Source: JBEVJC01 sp040510375
GTDB lineage: Bacteria; Bacteroidota; Bacteroidia; Chitinophagales; Chitinophagaceae
Direction of reading: 5' to 3'
Assembly: GCA_040510375.1 (NCBI GenBank)
Contig: JBEVJC010000006.1
Coordinates: 1-64,000 of the forward strand
DNA: 64,000 bases
The notes below the pieces were generated by a model that saw nothing but the letters and a program-made list of their open reading frames with translations, ran no database searches and had not been told where the DNA came from. Of this stretch, positions 7,829-16,728 are shown piece after piece (positions within the stretch are counted from its first letter, which is position 1; every line of letters begins with the position of its first letter). The translations under genes were made by a program, and so were the position numbers.

Positions 7829-8734
7829 ATGCTCGCAGTTACCATCCTGGGAAATAATTCAGCCGTACCGGCATTTGACCGACATCCGACCAGCCAGGTC
7901 GTAACCCTAAATGGCATGCAGTTCCTGGTCGACTGTGGTGAAGGCACACAAATCCAGATGATCAATTACCGGATCAGGCGCGCAAAAATCTCGCATATTT
8001 TTATCTCACACCTGCATGGTGATCATTATTTCGGACTGATCGGACTGATCAATTCATTCGGGCTGCTCGGACACCTGCAGGAACTTCATGTATTCGGTCC
8101 CGCCCCGCTTCAGGAAATTATAGAAATACAGCTCCGCGTTGCCGATACCCGGCTTTGTTATCCCATCCATTTCCATACCATCACCGGCGAGGCTGTACTG
8201 CTCGATAATGAACAGGTGCAGGTAAGTTGTTTTCCCACCCAGCACCGCATTGAATGTTACGGATTCCTTTTTAAGGAAAAGAAAAAACCAAGACGACTCA
8301 TTCTCGACAGCGTAAAACAAAATAATATTCCACTCCATTTTTATGACCGTTTAAAAAAGGGAGAAGATTTTATAACGTCGGCAGGTGAAGTGATCAGGAA
8401 TGAATGGCTGACCACTGCGGCACCCAGGGGTAAGGTTTATGCCTATTGTGCAGATACGAGATATAACGAATCAATGGTGCCGTATATAAGTGGTGCTGAT
8501 ATGATTTATCATGAAGCAACCTATCTGGACAACCTGCGTGACCGTGCTTACGAACGGTTCCATTCCACCACTGTGCAGGCGGCCATGATTGCGTTGCAGG
8601 CCGGTGCCAAAAAACTTTTGGTGGGGCATTTCAGCAGTAAGTACGATACACTGGAAGAATTTGAAAGGGAGGCACGCGCCGTGTTTCCCAATACAGATAT
8701 TGCCCTTGAAGGCGTAACCTATCGGGTGGTCTGA
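7829..8734 (+). CDS. rnz: ribonuclease Z
   Basis: 301 residues, the short bacterial tRNase Z form. The metallo-beta-lactamase zinc motif is HLHGDH (H61, H63, D65, H66), with TQHRIECYGF, the later ADTRYNE and HEATYLDN segments, and VGHFSSKY near the end. It cleaves the 3' trailer of tRNA precursors. TAGTTTTA at 7816-7823, directly after the kinase stop, is a near-consensus -7 box 5 bases before the ATG, so a second leaderless-like transcript is possible. The gene overlaps dapA tail-to-tail by 16 bases. Confidence 0.93.
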   Translation: MLAVTILGNNSAVPAFDRHPTSQVVTLNGMQFLVDCGEGTQIQMINYRIRRAKISHIFISHLHGDHYFGLIGLINSFGLLGHLQELHVFGPAPLQEIIEIQLRVADTRLCYPIHFHTITGEAVLLDNEQVQVSCFPTQHRIECYGFLFKEKKKPRRLILDSVKQNNIPLHFYDRLKKGEDFITSAGEVIRNEWLTTAAPRGKVYAYCADTRYNESMVPYISGADMIYHEATYLDNLRDRAYERFHSTTVQAAMIALQAGAKKLLVGHFSSKYDTLEEFEREARAVFPNTDIALEGVTYRVV

Positions 8735-9627
8735 CCTACGGGCTCCACTGTTTTCATCAGTAGTTTTATCCTGTCATGAAGTGTTGCACTAACCGGCCAT
8801 ACAGGGAAACGTGATACATTTTTGCAAAGACCCATTTCGGCCAGGTAGGCTTTTACACCAGATGGACTTCCTTCTGCAAACATGCTGTTAATAATATCTG
8901 TATACCGGTAGTGGAGTTCCCGGGCTTCTGTAAAGTCGCCGGCAAGGCAAGCCCTCACCATATCAGAAAAACCTTTCGGATACGCATTGGCCACTACAGA
9001 AGTAACACCATCAGCACCGAGTGCCATCATCGGGAGAGTAAGGGCATCATCACCGCTGATCACCAGAAAATCCGTGGGTTTGTTTTTTATAATCTGCATC
9101 ACCTGCTCGAGGTTTCCGCTGGCTTCCTTGCTGGCAAATACATTCGGGCATTCAGTGGCAACACGCAACTGTGTTTCGGCAGTCAGGTTTTGTCCCGTGC
9201 GGCCCGGTACATTATACATCATGATCGGAAGCGGGGTAACCGCATCCAGCATTTTATAGTACTGGAATAAACCTTCCTGGTTGGGTTTATTGTAATAGGG
9301 CGATACCGATAAGATAGCATCGTACCCGGTCAGGTCAAATTTTTTAAATCCACCGATTACTTCCATCGTATCATTGCCGCCAATGCCCGCCACCAACGGG
9401 ATACGGCCATTCACCCGGGAAGCGACAAATGACAGCACTTCCTGTTTTTCCACACCATGCACAGTAGCACTTTCGCCCGTAGTACCCAGTACCACCAGGT
9501 AATCGGTTCCGTTATTTATCCAGAATTCCACCAGCTTTTCATAACTCTTCCAGTCGATCGACCTGTCTTCATTAAACGGAGTTACAATCGCGATCCCGGT
9601 GCCGGTAAATTTTTGCCTGAGTGACAT
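8719..9627 (-). CDS. dapA: 4-hydroxy-tetrahydrodipicolinate synthase
   Basis: 302 residues. The DapA signature GTTGESAT and SVSPYYNKPNQEGLFQYY are present, with Tyr138 in MMYNVPGRTG and the Schiff-base lysine K167 in FASKEASGN. It condenses pyruvate with aspartate semialdehyde in the cytoplasm, the first committed step to diaminopimelate and lysine. It lies 65 bases downstream of accA on the same strand. Its stop overlaps the rnz end. Confidence 0.95.
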   Translation of the reverse strand: MSLRQKFTGTGIAIVTPFNEDRSIDWKSYEKLVEFWINNGTDYLVVLGTTGESATVHGVEKQEVLSFVASRVNGRIPLVAGIGGNDTMEVIGGFKKFDLTGYDAILSVSPYYNKPNQEGLFQYYKMLDAVTPLPIMMYNVPGRTGQNLTAETQLRVATECPNVFASKEASGNLEQVMQIIKNKPTDFLVISGDDALTLPMMALGADGVTSVVANAYPKGFSDMVRACLAGDFTEARELHYRYTDIINSMFAEGSPSGVKAYLAEMGLCKNVSRFPVWPVSATLHDRIKLLMKTVEPVGQTTR

Positions 9628-9692
9628 GATGAAAGAATATCAGTTAAATAATTATTGAAATGAATAACGAAAGAAGGTTGCTGAAAGTTTGA

Positions 9693-10664
9693 TCAGACCT
9701 CTTCCCAGAAACCCATCCGGCCGAATTTGGCGATCCGGTTATTGATCCGTTCTTCCGGGGTTTGTTTTTTGAGTTCCTGCAACACGGGCACAAGGTACGC
9801 TTTAAGTTTATCGGCTGCTTCCTGGTAATCCCAGTGTGCACCACCCGCAGGTTCCGGTACGATACCGTCGATCAGTCCGAAGCCGTTCATTTTATCGGCT
9901 GTCAGCCGCAGTTGTTCGGCGGCCACCTCTTTTTTATCCCAGCTTCTCCATAAAATGGAGGAGCAGCTTTCCGGACTGATTACCGTATACCAGGTATTTT
10001 CCATCATGAACACCCTGTCGCCCACACCAATACCCATTGCACCACCGCTGGCACCTTCCCCGATGATCACACAGATCACCGGAACCTTCAACCGGATCAT
10101 TTCATAAATATTACGTGCGATAGCTTCGCCCTGTCCACGTTCCTCCGCTTCCAGGCCAGGGAAGGCCCCTGGAGTATCAATAAGCGTGATAATTGGTTTG
10201 TTAAATTTTTCGGCAAGACGCATTAAACGTAGCGCCTTACGGTATCCTTCCGGATTTGCCATTCCGAAATTCCGGAGCTGACGCATCTTGGTATTGATAC
10301 CTTTTTGCTGGCCGAGGATCATGACCGTTTCACCATCAAGTGATGCAAATCCACCCACCATGGCTTTATCATCCTTTACATTCCGATCGCCGTACAACTC
10401 TACGAAGTTCTCGGTCATTTTATCAATGTACTTGAGTGTATAGGGCCGGTCGGGGTGACGGCTCAGCTGCACGCGCTGCCAGCTGGTGAGAGTCTTGGTG
10501 ATCTCCGTCCTTTTTTCGATAATACTTTTTTCCAGCAACTCCAGCTGTGAACCCATATCGAGGCGGGTCTTCTCCTGCCGGTTCCTGGTGATCTCTATTT
10601 CATCTATCAGGTCTTTTACCGGTCGTTCAAAATCAAGAAACTGTCTGTTAGCGTTACTTGGCAT
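9693..10664 (-). CDS. accA: acetyl-CoA carboxylase carboxyltransferase subunit alpha
   Basis: 323 residues, the normal AccA length. An N-terminal coiled segment (FLDFERPVKDLIDEIE) precedes the crotonase-like domain with LIDTPGAFPGLEAEERGQGE, VIGEGASGGAMGIGVGD and SPESCSSILWR. It forms the carboxyltransferase of acetyl-CoA carboxylase with AccD, making malonyl-CoA for fatty acids. Its partner accD is not next to it here. Confidence 0.95.
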   Translation of the reverse strand: MPSNANRQFLDFERPVKDLIDEIEITRNRQEKTRLDMGSQLELLEKSIIEKRTEITKTLTSWQRVQLSRHPDRPYTLKYIDKMTENFVELYGDRNVKDDKAMVGGFASLDGETVMILGQQKGINTKMRQLRNFGMANPEGYRKALRLMRLAEKFNKPIITLIDTPGAFPGLEAEERGQGEAIARNIYEMIRLKVPVICVIIGEGASGGAMGIGVGDRVFMMENTWYTVISPESCSSILWRSWDKKEVAAEQLRLTADKMNGFGLIDGIVPEPAGGAHWDYQEAADKLKAYLVPVLQELKKQTPEERINNRIAKFGRMGFWEEV

Positions 10665-10814
10665 AGTTATCTAATGAGCGGCTAAATTAAGGATAATATA
10701 ACAATCAACTTTATCCGGATCCCGGAAGTACAGAACCCAGCGAACCATCTGTCACATGACTCTGAGTATGGCAAATAATTAATGCACAAAAAACGCCTGC
10801 TTTCTTTGTAAATA

Positions 10815-11564
10815 TCAGGCATCGCCACCGATCAGTGCGGAACGGGAAAGATAATTGCGGTCGGGGGAATAGATAAAGAGGCAGGTGCCTCCCTTGATGG
10901 TATTGATGATTGGTTTGACTTCGCGGTTGGAAACAGCGGGGCAACCGAAACTGCGGCCCATGAATCCGTTAACTTTCAAAAACGTCGGACTTACATAATC
11001 GGCTCCATGTAAAACAATGGCACGTTCCATGGCTTTGTCATTGATTCCTTTTTCCAGTCCGTGTAACCTGAGGGAAAGGCCATGTCCGCCCATATAGGTA
11101 TCGCCCGTCCGGTAGAAACCGAGACTGCTTTTATTTGACGACATGGTATTTGAAAATGATGCAGCCAGTTCCTTACCCGAATTGCGGCCATGTGCTACCC
11201 AGGTATTAAACAACACCCGGTAGTTATGCAGGTTAAGGATATACAAACGTTTTTCAGAACTTGGTTTGCTGAAATCACAGATTGTAACAATGGAGTCATT
11301 GGTAAGCTGGCCGGAAGCCCTTAATTCTTCCACTCCTTTAATAAGGTACCCATATGCTTCCCTACTGAGACCCGATGACTGAAGATGGAGACTATCATAT
11401 AAGGAACGGCCGGAACTGGCCGGAACTATAACGGACGGATGCGAGCCAGTCAATTTTGATATAACTTCTCTGGAAGATGAATGACTGTATCCAAATGAAA
11501 GACAAAAAACTGAAAGAAGAAGGCAGGCTAAAAAAACAGAAAGCCCTTGAATAGTGTTTTTCAT
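10815..11564 (-). CDS. murein L,D-transpeptidase catalytic domain family protein, secreted
   Basis: 249 residues. A signal peptide (hydrophobic residues 8-25) is followed by a YkuD_2-type domain: ICDFSKPSSEKRLYILNL, HGRNSG, YMGGHGLSLRLHGLE, VLHGADYV and the cysteine motif GRSFGCPAVS, with His and Cys in the arrangement of L,D-transpeptidase active sites. It is predicted to act on periplasmic peptidoglycan; whether it is a transpeptidase or a hydrolase cannot be told. It stands alone, with a 539-base gap upstream. Confidence 0.82.
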   Translation of the reverse strand: MKNTIQGLSVFLACLLLSVFCLSFGYSHSSSREVISKLTGSHPSVIVPASSGRSLYDSLHLQSSGLSREAYGYLIKGVEELRASGQLTNDSIVTICDFSKPSSEKRLYILNLHNYRVLFNTWVAHGRNSGKELAASFSNTMSSNKSSLGFYRTGDTYMGGHGLSLRLHGLEKGINDKAMERAIVLHGADYVSPTFLKVNGFMGRSFGCPAVSNREVKPIINTIKGGTCLFIYSPDRNYLSRSALIGGDA

Positions 11565-12103
11565 GGATAGAATTTTTTAGGAATAAGTGTTCAGTTGATA
11601 TTGGATCGGTCTTCTCTATAACGGAAGATAAAAATATTTATTCTCCGGCCCGGAGAACCTCATCCCGGTAAACAAGAATGGAGCCAGAGAGGTGATAAAA
11701 AATATTATAAGGATTTATTTATAAAATAATGAGCAGTTAACGCCCCCAGGCCAATTAATATGCCGATACATATTGCGAAACAATCTATGTATAATTCCCG
11801 CCTTAACACTAACAATAGAAAATTGAAATGCCATTAATTTTAATTTTACGTATTGTAGATTAAAACCTACGGTGGCAGCGGGTTGTGGCCGACAGAAATT
11901 TTTTGATTTATTTAACCCTGTTATTTCAACCAACAAGAATCCAATATTTTTTATAAGTAAAAAAGATTAAAAACTTATTCTCGATCAATAAAACAAGTAC
12001 AGGGAGAATAAGCCGGTAATAATCCGGTTATTGGCATAGAAGTTGAAAAATCGGACCGGCTTCTATCCAATTTATTTTTAATCTAAACTCTAAGTAGCAA
12101 GTA
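11565..12103. other. 539-bp AT-rich intergenic region
   Basis: It separates the divergent L,D-transpeptidase-like and esterase/PKD genes. No convincing gene or RNA was found. It contains a 17-bp palindrome with a central C (TTCTCCGGCCCGGAGAA, 11641-11657) and, before the plus-strand gene, three successive hairpins (see 11974-12066). No clear TAnnTTTG box was found for either gene. Confidence 0.6.
11974..12066 (+). promoter_or_regulatory. structured leader with three hairpins
   Basis: Three inverted repeats lie in a row before the gene at 12104: CTTATTCTC/GAGAATAAG (11974-11982 and 12004-12012, perfect 9 bp), a bulged CCGGTAATAA/TTATTGG hairpin (about 12013-12034), and ATAGAAG/CTTCTAT (12036-12042 and 12060-12066, perfect 7 bp). 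The last ends 37 bases before the ATG. Function is inferred only from structure. Confidence 0.45.
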
Positions 12104-14035
12104 ATGAAAAACCAATTTCGCAGCACTGTGCTAGCTGCCGTACTCCTCATCCTGACATCCTTCCTTTCCGTTCTCCATGCACAGGTACAAACCCCCAGGT
12201 ATGTTTCTATTGCACAAAACTCTGGTGGTTACTACGAATATCTTCCACAGGGATATAGCGCAACCGGAACAGAAACCTATCCCCTGATTATTTTTTTCCA
12301 TGGACTAGGTGAAAAAGGCGCTGGCAACAGCAGCACCCTTCCACTCGTATTAAAAAACGGCCTTCCTAAAGTAATCAGCCAGGGAAAATTCCCGACATCG
12401 TTTACCGTGAACGGAAAGACAAGCAAATTTATCGTTATCTCTCCCCAGTTTGCCACATGGCCAGGTGCTACGCAGGTCGGCCAGATCATTGATTATGCAA
12501 AAAAGAATTATAAAGTTGATGCCTCAAGGGTATATGTAACCGGACTTAGCATGGGCGGAGCCTGTGTGTGGGATGGTGCAGTTTCAACCAATGTTTCCAA
12601 AATTGCAGCCATTGTTCCTGTTTGTGGTGCTCGCGCAGGATCTGTAGCAGGCGGCAGGGTGATCGCAACAAACAATCTCCCCGTCTGGGCACTGCATAAC
12701 GAAACCGATCCTACCGTTGTGTCTTCTTACACAAAAAACTGGATCACCTATATCAATACTGCCCCTGCACCAAACCCGCTGGCACGTATGACCATCTGGC
12801 CCGGCGGTGGGCATGATGCCTGGACAAAAGCCTATGATCCTGCCTATAAGGAAAATGGGATGAATATTTACGAGTGGATGCTGCAATATAATCTTAGCCG
12901 CTCTGTTGGTTCAACACCGGTTACCAATAAACCGGCAGTTGTAAATGCAGGCGGTGATAAAATAATTACCCTGCCTGTCAACTCGATCCAGCTGACAGGT
13001 ACTGCAACAGATCCGGATGGCACTGTTGCCAAATATAGCTGGACCGTTACATCAGGTCCTGCCGGTTCTTCTTTCAGCAATGCGGCAATTGCATCACCGG
13101 TCGTAAGCAAACTGGTTGCAGGTTCGTATATATTCCGTCTTACAGCAACTGATGACGATGGTTTAAGCTCATCCGATGAAGTAAAGATTACAGTCCAGCC
13201 TGTTCTAACTGATCCCGCCAGTGGAGTAAAATATATCAAGGTTAAAGTTTACGGCGGATCTGCACCGTATACGAATACAGAGTGGAATAACTGGAATGTC
13301 GGAACCGGAATAAGGAATAATATCTCCAGCGATGCTTTGAAATATTCAGATGCCAGCACTTCTGCTGTCAAGGTGACGATGAGTTATAGCGGAGGTATCG
13401 GCGACAATGGTACAACATATGCCGGTGGAATGGCTCCCAAGGAAGTGCTCAGGCATACCTCCTATTCGACTACCACCAGGAAAATCAGCTTAACCGGTCT
13501 CAGTACGTCGAAAAAATATGATGTTGAATTCTATGCGTCACGCAGTACGAATCCAGGTAACAGTTCGAAGTTTGCAACCGGGTCGCTTTCCAAAACGGTG
13601 GTTACACAGAATAACCTGACCAATAAGGTTACATTCAGCGGCCTGACACCTGATGCATCGGGACAAATTGTGATTACCCTTGATCGTACAGCTACCTATA
13701 CCTACCTCAACGGGTTCATGATCACTGAAGGTTCGAAAGTTTCAACTCCTGCAGTTTCGAAGATGGCAGTTGCAGCTGAAGTAACTGCAATAGAAGCCGC
13801 ACCGGCAACTACGCAGGACCGCACAGCACTGAAACTGAATAATGACCGCACAGGTAAATTCAATATCACTGTTACAGACCTGGAAGGAAATATTGTGAAA
13901 GAGCTTGTGGTAAATAAAACACAGGCCGGAGTGTCACAATCATATATCAGCCTCAAAGGCCTCGCCAAAGGCCAGTACGTGATTATTGCAACACAAACCG
14001 ATTATTCAGAAGCAACTATTGTAAATAAATTTTAA
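12104..14035 (+). CDS. secreted esterase/phospholipase-type hydrolase with PKD-like domain and T9SS tail
   Basis: 643 residues. A signal peptide (1-26) is followed by an alpha/beta-hydrolase domain (about 30-265): oxyanion-side IIFFHGLGEKG, nucleophile elbow GLSMGG with Ser149, HNETDPTV with the likely acid, and GGGHDAW with the likely His. A PKD/REJ-like domain follows (about 285-365: NAGGDKIITLP, GTATDPDG, DDDGLSSSDEV), then a beta-sandwich region and a C-terminal segment (about 580-643) with VTDLEGN and LAKGQYVI that looks like a type A sorting domain of the type IX system. It is probably exported to the cell surface; the substrate is unknown. A lipoprotein gene follows after 24 bases. Confidence 0.8.
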   Translation: MKNQFRSTVLAAVLLILTSFLSVLHAQVQTPRYVSIAQNSGGYYEYLPQGYSATGTETYPLIIFFHGLGEKGAGNSSTLPLVLKNGLPKVISQGKFPTSFTVNGKTSKFIVISPQFATWPGATQVGQIIDYAKKNYKVDASRVYVTGLSMGGACVWDGAVSTNVSKIAAIVPVCGARAGSVAGGRVIATNNLPVWALHNETDPTVVSSYTKNWITYINTAPAPNPLARMTIWPGGGHDAWTKAYDPAYKENGMNIYEWMLQYNLSRSVGSTPVTNKPAVVNAGGDKIITLPVNSIQLTGTATDPDGTVAKYSWTVTSGPAGSSFSNAAIASPVVSKLVAGSYIFRLTATDDDGLSSSDEVKITVQPVLTDPASGVKYIKVKVYGGSAPYTNTEWNNWNVGTGIRNNISSDALKYSDASTSAVKVTMSYSGGIGDNGTTYAGGMAPKEVLRHTSYSTTTRKISLTGLSTSKKYDVEFYASRSTNPGNSSKFATGSLSKTVVTQNNLTNKVTFSGLTPDASGQIVITLDRTATYTYLNGFMITEGSKVSTPAVSKMAVAAEVTAIEAAPATTQDRTALKLNNDRTGKFNITVTDLEGNIVKELVVNKTQAGVSQSYISLKGLAKGQYVIIATQTDYSEATIVNKF

Positions 14036-14059
14036 ACAAACCCAAACCTTGTATAAGTA

Positions 14060-14560
14060 ATGAAAAAATTAATCATCGCAACCGTATTCTCAGGTCTTGT
14101 TCTGGTCAGTTGCCAGAAAGCAGACAAAGAGGAAATGTATCCGGCCAATAACAGTATAACTGAAACAACGGCAAAAACAACCGGCTCAGGCTGGCTCCCG
14201 GTTGTCTTCACTGCTGGTTCAGCAGATGACAAAGGAAAGGTAACAGCAGAAGGAACCCTTAGTTCCGATGTAATCACCGATGAAATACTGGCCGACGGAA
14301 TTGTTCTCCTGTTCAGCAAAGACGAAAACGCTGTGAATATGCTTCCTTACCAGAATGCATCTACAGAATGGAACTATACCGTATCAAAAGGACAGATTGA
14401 TGTTACCGCAGTCGGCAACGAAGCAGTTAAGGCATCATCTATCCAGTATGTGGTAGTCCCCGCATCAAAGATCGCCGAGCTTGAAAAAACGGGCTATTCC
14501 CGCAATGATCTGGTAAACATCAGTTTTGAAAAAGCAAGTGCACTCTTCGGACTTCAATAG
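14060..14560 (+). CDS. lipoprotein of unknown function
   Basis: 166 residues. The N-terminus MKKLIIATVFSGLVLVSCQK is a lipoprotein signal with Cys18 at the LVSC lipobox. The mature part has a short Thr/Asn-rich stretch then a compact region (SGWLPVVFTAGSADDKGKV, GIVLLFSKDENAVNMLP, SSIQYVVVPASKI). I do not recognise the family. It lies 24 bases after the esterase/PKD gene and is followed by a terminator, so the two form an operon. Confidence 0.75.
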   Translation: MKKLIIATVFSGLVLVSCQKADKEEMYPANNSITETTAKTTGSGWLPVVFTAGSADDKGKVTAEGTLSSDVITDEILADGIVLLFSKDENAVNMLPYQNASTEWNYTVSKGQIDVTAVGNEAVKASSIQYVVVPASKIAELEKTGYSRNDLVNISFEKASALFGLQ

Positions 14561-14591
14561 ATAAGTTCGATCCCTATGGATCCTGAAAACA

Positions 14592-14627
14592 AAAATCCCG
14601 TCCCGATGCGAATCAGGGCGGGATTTT
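14592..14627 (+). terminator. intrinsic terminator after the esterase/lipoprotein operon
   Basis: AAAATCCCG(T)CCC pairs with GGGCGGGATTTT with one bulged T and an 11-base loop, 31 bases after the lipoprotein stop. The T run is short (TTTT then GCATTTATTTT). Confidence 0.75.
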
Positions 14628-14760
14628 GCATTTATTTTCAGCGGGCCAAGGGCACCTTCTGGTAAAAACTGGCATTTTTAATTACCTTTAGTCCCGGAAT
14701 ACAAACTTTCGCAGATTACCACATAGAGTGCGAGTTTTATCAGTAAACGAACTTTTTCAT

Positions 14761-15063
14761 ATGTCAGTCACAAAGACAGGTTTCAGTACAGAGAACCAGC
14801 AGGACACCGACCTACTTACCCTGGATGATGAGGGATGCAGCCTGGTTGTATGGAATGACGAGGTAAATACCTTCGAATGGGTGATAGAGACGCTTATGGC
14901 TGTTTGCGGCCATTCACATGAACAGGCTGAACAATGTTCCTATTTTATCCACTATAAAGGGAAGTATGCAGTAAGGCAGGGTTCTTACGACGACCTCAAA
15001 CCCATGTGTGATGCCATTACAGAACGTGGTATTGCCGCTACTGTAGAAGTTATAGCCGCTTAA
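14761..15063 (+). CDS. clpS: ATP-dependent Clp protease adaptor ClpS
   Basis: 100 residues. It contains the ClpS core VVWNDEVNTFEWVIETLM, the HSHEQAEQCSYFIHYKGK segment with the pocket His, and the C-terminal strand ATVEVIA. ClpS brings N-degron substrates to the Clp ATPase (ClpC here). The ATG at 14761 is used; an upstream GTG at 14728 would add 11 unconserved residues. The aat gene follows after 11 bases, so both halves of the N-end rule pathway are linked. Confidence 0.9.
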   Translation: MSVTKTGFSTENQQDTDLLTLDDEGCSLVVWNDEVNTFEWVIETLMAVCGHSHEQAEQCSYFIHYKGKYAVRQGSYDDLKPMCDAITERGIAATVEVIAA

Positions 15064-15074
15064 CGCGGAAACCA

Positions 15075-15722
15075 ATGGCCATTTTTGTCCTTGACAACGG
15101 TTTGGATTTCCCGGCTCCGCATTTGGCAGAGCCCGATGGATTGCTTGCAATCGGCGGGGACCTGTCCACCGAACGCCTGCTTGCGGCCTATCGTAAAGGC
15201 ATTTTTCCCTGGTACGATGGCGGACCCATACTTTGGTGGTCGCCCGATCCAAGATTTACCTTATTACCATCAGCAATCCGGATCAATAAGACTGTGAAGT
15301 CGATGCTCAACAGGGATTATTATGATTTTACGGTCAACCAATCCTTTCGTGAGGTGATCGGCCATTGTAAAAAAATTCCGCGCCCGGGCCAGGAAGGAAC
15401 ATGGATCACTGATGAAGTGGAACGCGCCTATATCCGGTTGCATGAACTGGGTCATGCCCATAGCGCGGAAGTGTGGAAAGAAGGAACGCTGGTCGGTGGA
15501 TTATATGGTATCCGGATGGGGAAGGTATTTTTTGGAGAAAGCATGTTCAGCCTGGAAAGCCAGGCCTCGCGTTATGCATTTATCCGGTATGTAAAATTGC
15601 TGGAGTCGGAAGGTATTGAACTGATCGACTGCCAGACCTATACTGCCTACCTTGAAAGCCTTGGTGCCACCATGATGGAGGGCCAGGTGTTCTCAACGCT
15701 GCTGGATAAACTGATCAATTGA
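15075..15722 (+). CDS. aat: leucyl/phenylalanyl-tRNA-protein transferase
   Basis: 215 residues, the usual Aat length. It has the conserved GLLAIGGDLSTERLLAAYRKG, GIFPWY, ILWWSPDPRF, LGHAHSAEVW and GGLYGIRMGKVFFGESMFS segments, and ends with LIDCQ..LESLGA. It adds Leu or Phe from aminoacyl-tRNA to N-terminal Arg or Lys, creating primary N-degrons that ClpS recognises. It is in an operon with clpS. Its stop codon lies inside a perfect 16-bp palindrome. Confidence 0.95.
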   Translation: MAIFVLDNGLDFPAPHLAEPDGLLAIGGDLSTERLLAAYRKGIFPWYDGGPILWWSPDPRFTLLPSAIRINKTVKSMLNRDYYDFTVNQSFREVIGHCKKIPRPGQEGTWITDEVERAYIRLHELGHAHSAEVWKEGTLVGGLYGIRMGKVFFGESMFSLESQASRYAFIRYVKLLESEGIELIDCQTYTAYLESLGATMMEGQVFSTLLDKLIN

Positions 15723-15726
15723 TCAG
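15711..15726. repeat. perfect 16-bp palindrome over the aat stop codon
   Basis: CTGATCAATTGATCAG reads the same on both strands and contains the TGA stop at 15720-15722. It has no following T run, so it is not a classic terminator. Confidence 0.6.
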
Positions 15727-15786
15727 AAACGGCATTCAGGAAAGCCAAGCACCACTGAAATCATTTGTCCGGAAACTCCGGTACAA

Positions 15787-16518
15787 TCAAAACCTTGTAT
15801 TAATATAATGAGGTAACATTTTACGCCAGGTATTCCAGTCATGCGGCCAGTCGTGCCCCCAGATATCCAGTTCATAATTGATCCCCTTATCATAAAGTTG
15901 TTTGGCAAATCTTCCGCTGGCTGCAGGGTCTTCAAAGTCGCCGCTACCAGTCACAATATGCAGATGCCTGCTTACACGGATCTGTTCCAGGATCAGGTGG
16001 TCGGTCAGGTTGGCGATATAATGTGCAGGACTGTTGAAATAAACATTGTCGTCGTAATGTCCCTTTGTATACTCCATCAGGTCATACACCCCACTCATGG
16101 CAATCACCCCGTTGATAATATCGGGTCGTTTCAGGAACAGGTTCATGCTATGCAGGGCGCCGAAGGATGCACCGCTCGCATAAATCATTACTTCGTTGCC
16201 ACTGGTTGTACGGATAAACGGCACCACTTCATCATATACATAACTATTCCATTGCTGGTGCCGGACCGATTTCTGCCAGGGGTCCACCTGGTCGTTCATC
16301 CAGCTTTCCCGGTTGATACTGTCGATCGAAAACACCTTTAATTTACCGGCGTTGATATAGGGGGCCAGCGCATCTATCAACTGGAAACGTTCGTATTCAA
16401 GATAATCAGCCGCAGCAGTCGGAATGAGGAGCAGTGCAAATCCGTAGTGCCCATAAACGGCAACCGGCATTTCCTTGTTTAAAACGGGGCTGTACCAGGA
16501 AGTCAGTTCTCTTTTCAT
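15787..16518 (-). CDS. putative esterase family protein (PF00756-like)
   Basis: 243 residues with an esterase-D/S-formylglutathione-like alpha/beta fold: an early PTAAADYLEYERFQL segment, the nucleophile elbow ASGASFGALHS, a downstream GSGDFEDPAASGRFA with the likely Asp, and WGHDWPHDW with the likely His. It has no signal peptide from the chosen start, so it is probably cytoplasmic. ATG 16518 is preferred because a clean -7 box (TATATTTG, minus strand 16558-16565) overlaps the upstream ATG at 16560, which therefore cannot lie within the transcript. The substrate is unknown. Confidence 0.75.
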   Translation of the reverse strand: MKRELTSWYSPVLNKEMPVAVYGHYGFALLLIPTAAADYLEYERFQLIDALAPYINAGKLKVFSIDSINRESWMNDQVDPWQKSVRHQQWNSYVYDEVVPFIRTTSGNEVMIYASGASFGALHSMNLFLKRPDIINGVIAMSGVYDLMEYTKGHYDDNVYFNSPAHYIANLTDHLILEQIRVSRHLHIVTGSGDFEDPAASGRFAKQLYDKGINYELDIWGHDWPHDWNTWRKMLPHYINTRF

Positions 16519-16557
16519 GTGTTTTTGCTGTTTTATGGAGGGCAGGTTCCCGCCAGA

Positions 16558-16565
16558 CAAATATA
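16558..16565 (-). promoter_or_regulatory. -7 box of the esterase gene
   Basis: Minus-strand TATATTTG matches TAnnTTTG exactly and lies 39 bases upstream of the preferred ATG at 16518. It decides between two candidate starts. Confidence 0.6.
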
Positions 16566-16629
16566 GTTTTCAAACCAGTTGTCCAGCCACTTTAAAAAAA
16601 TAGATGAAAAATCGCTTGGTAATACTATC

Positions 16630-16714
16630 AAGTAATATTACTTTAGATCTCAGTATTTTTACTGACCGCCACTTCGACTCTGTACACCTTGAAAATCAGT
16701 CAGCAACGTTGCTG
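16630..16714. promoter_or_regulatory. two perfect 14-bp palindromes upstream of the receiver-domain gene
   Basis: AAGTAATATTACTT (16630-16643) and CAGCAACGTTGCTG (16701-16714) are both perfect palindromes in the 210-base divergent region. The second ends 14 bases before the ATG at 16729. They could be operator sites or RNA hairpins. Confidence 0.4.
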
Positions 16715-16728
16715 GCGCCCAAAACCGC

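Noticed and set aside
11715..11936. A 73-residue minus-strand frame in the 539-bp gap
   Set aside because: No recognisable residues, AT-rich non-coding look and no nearby promoter box.
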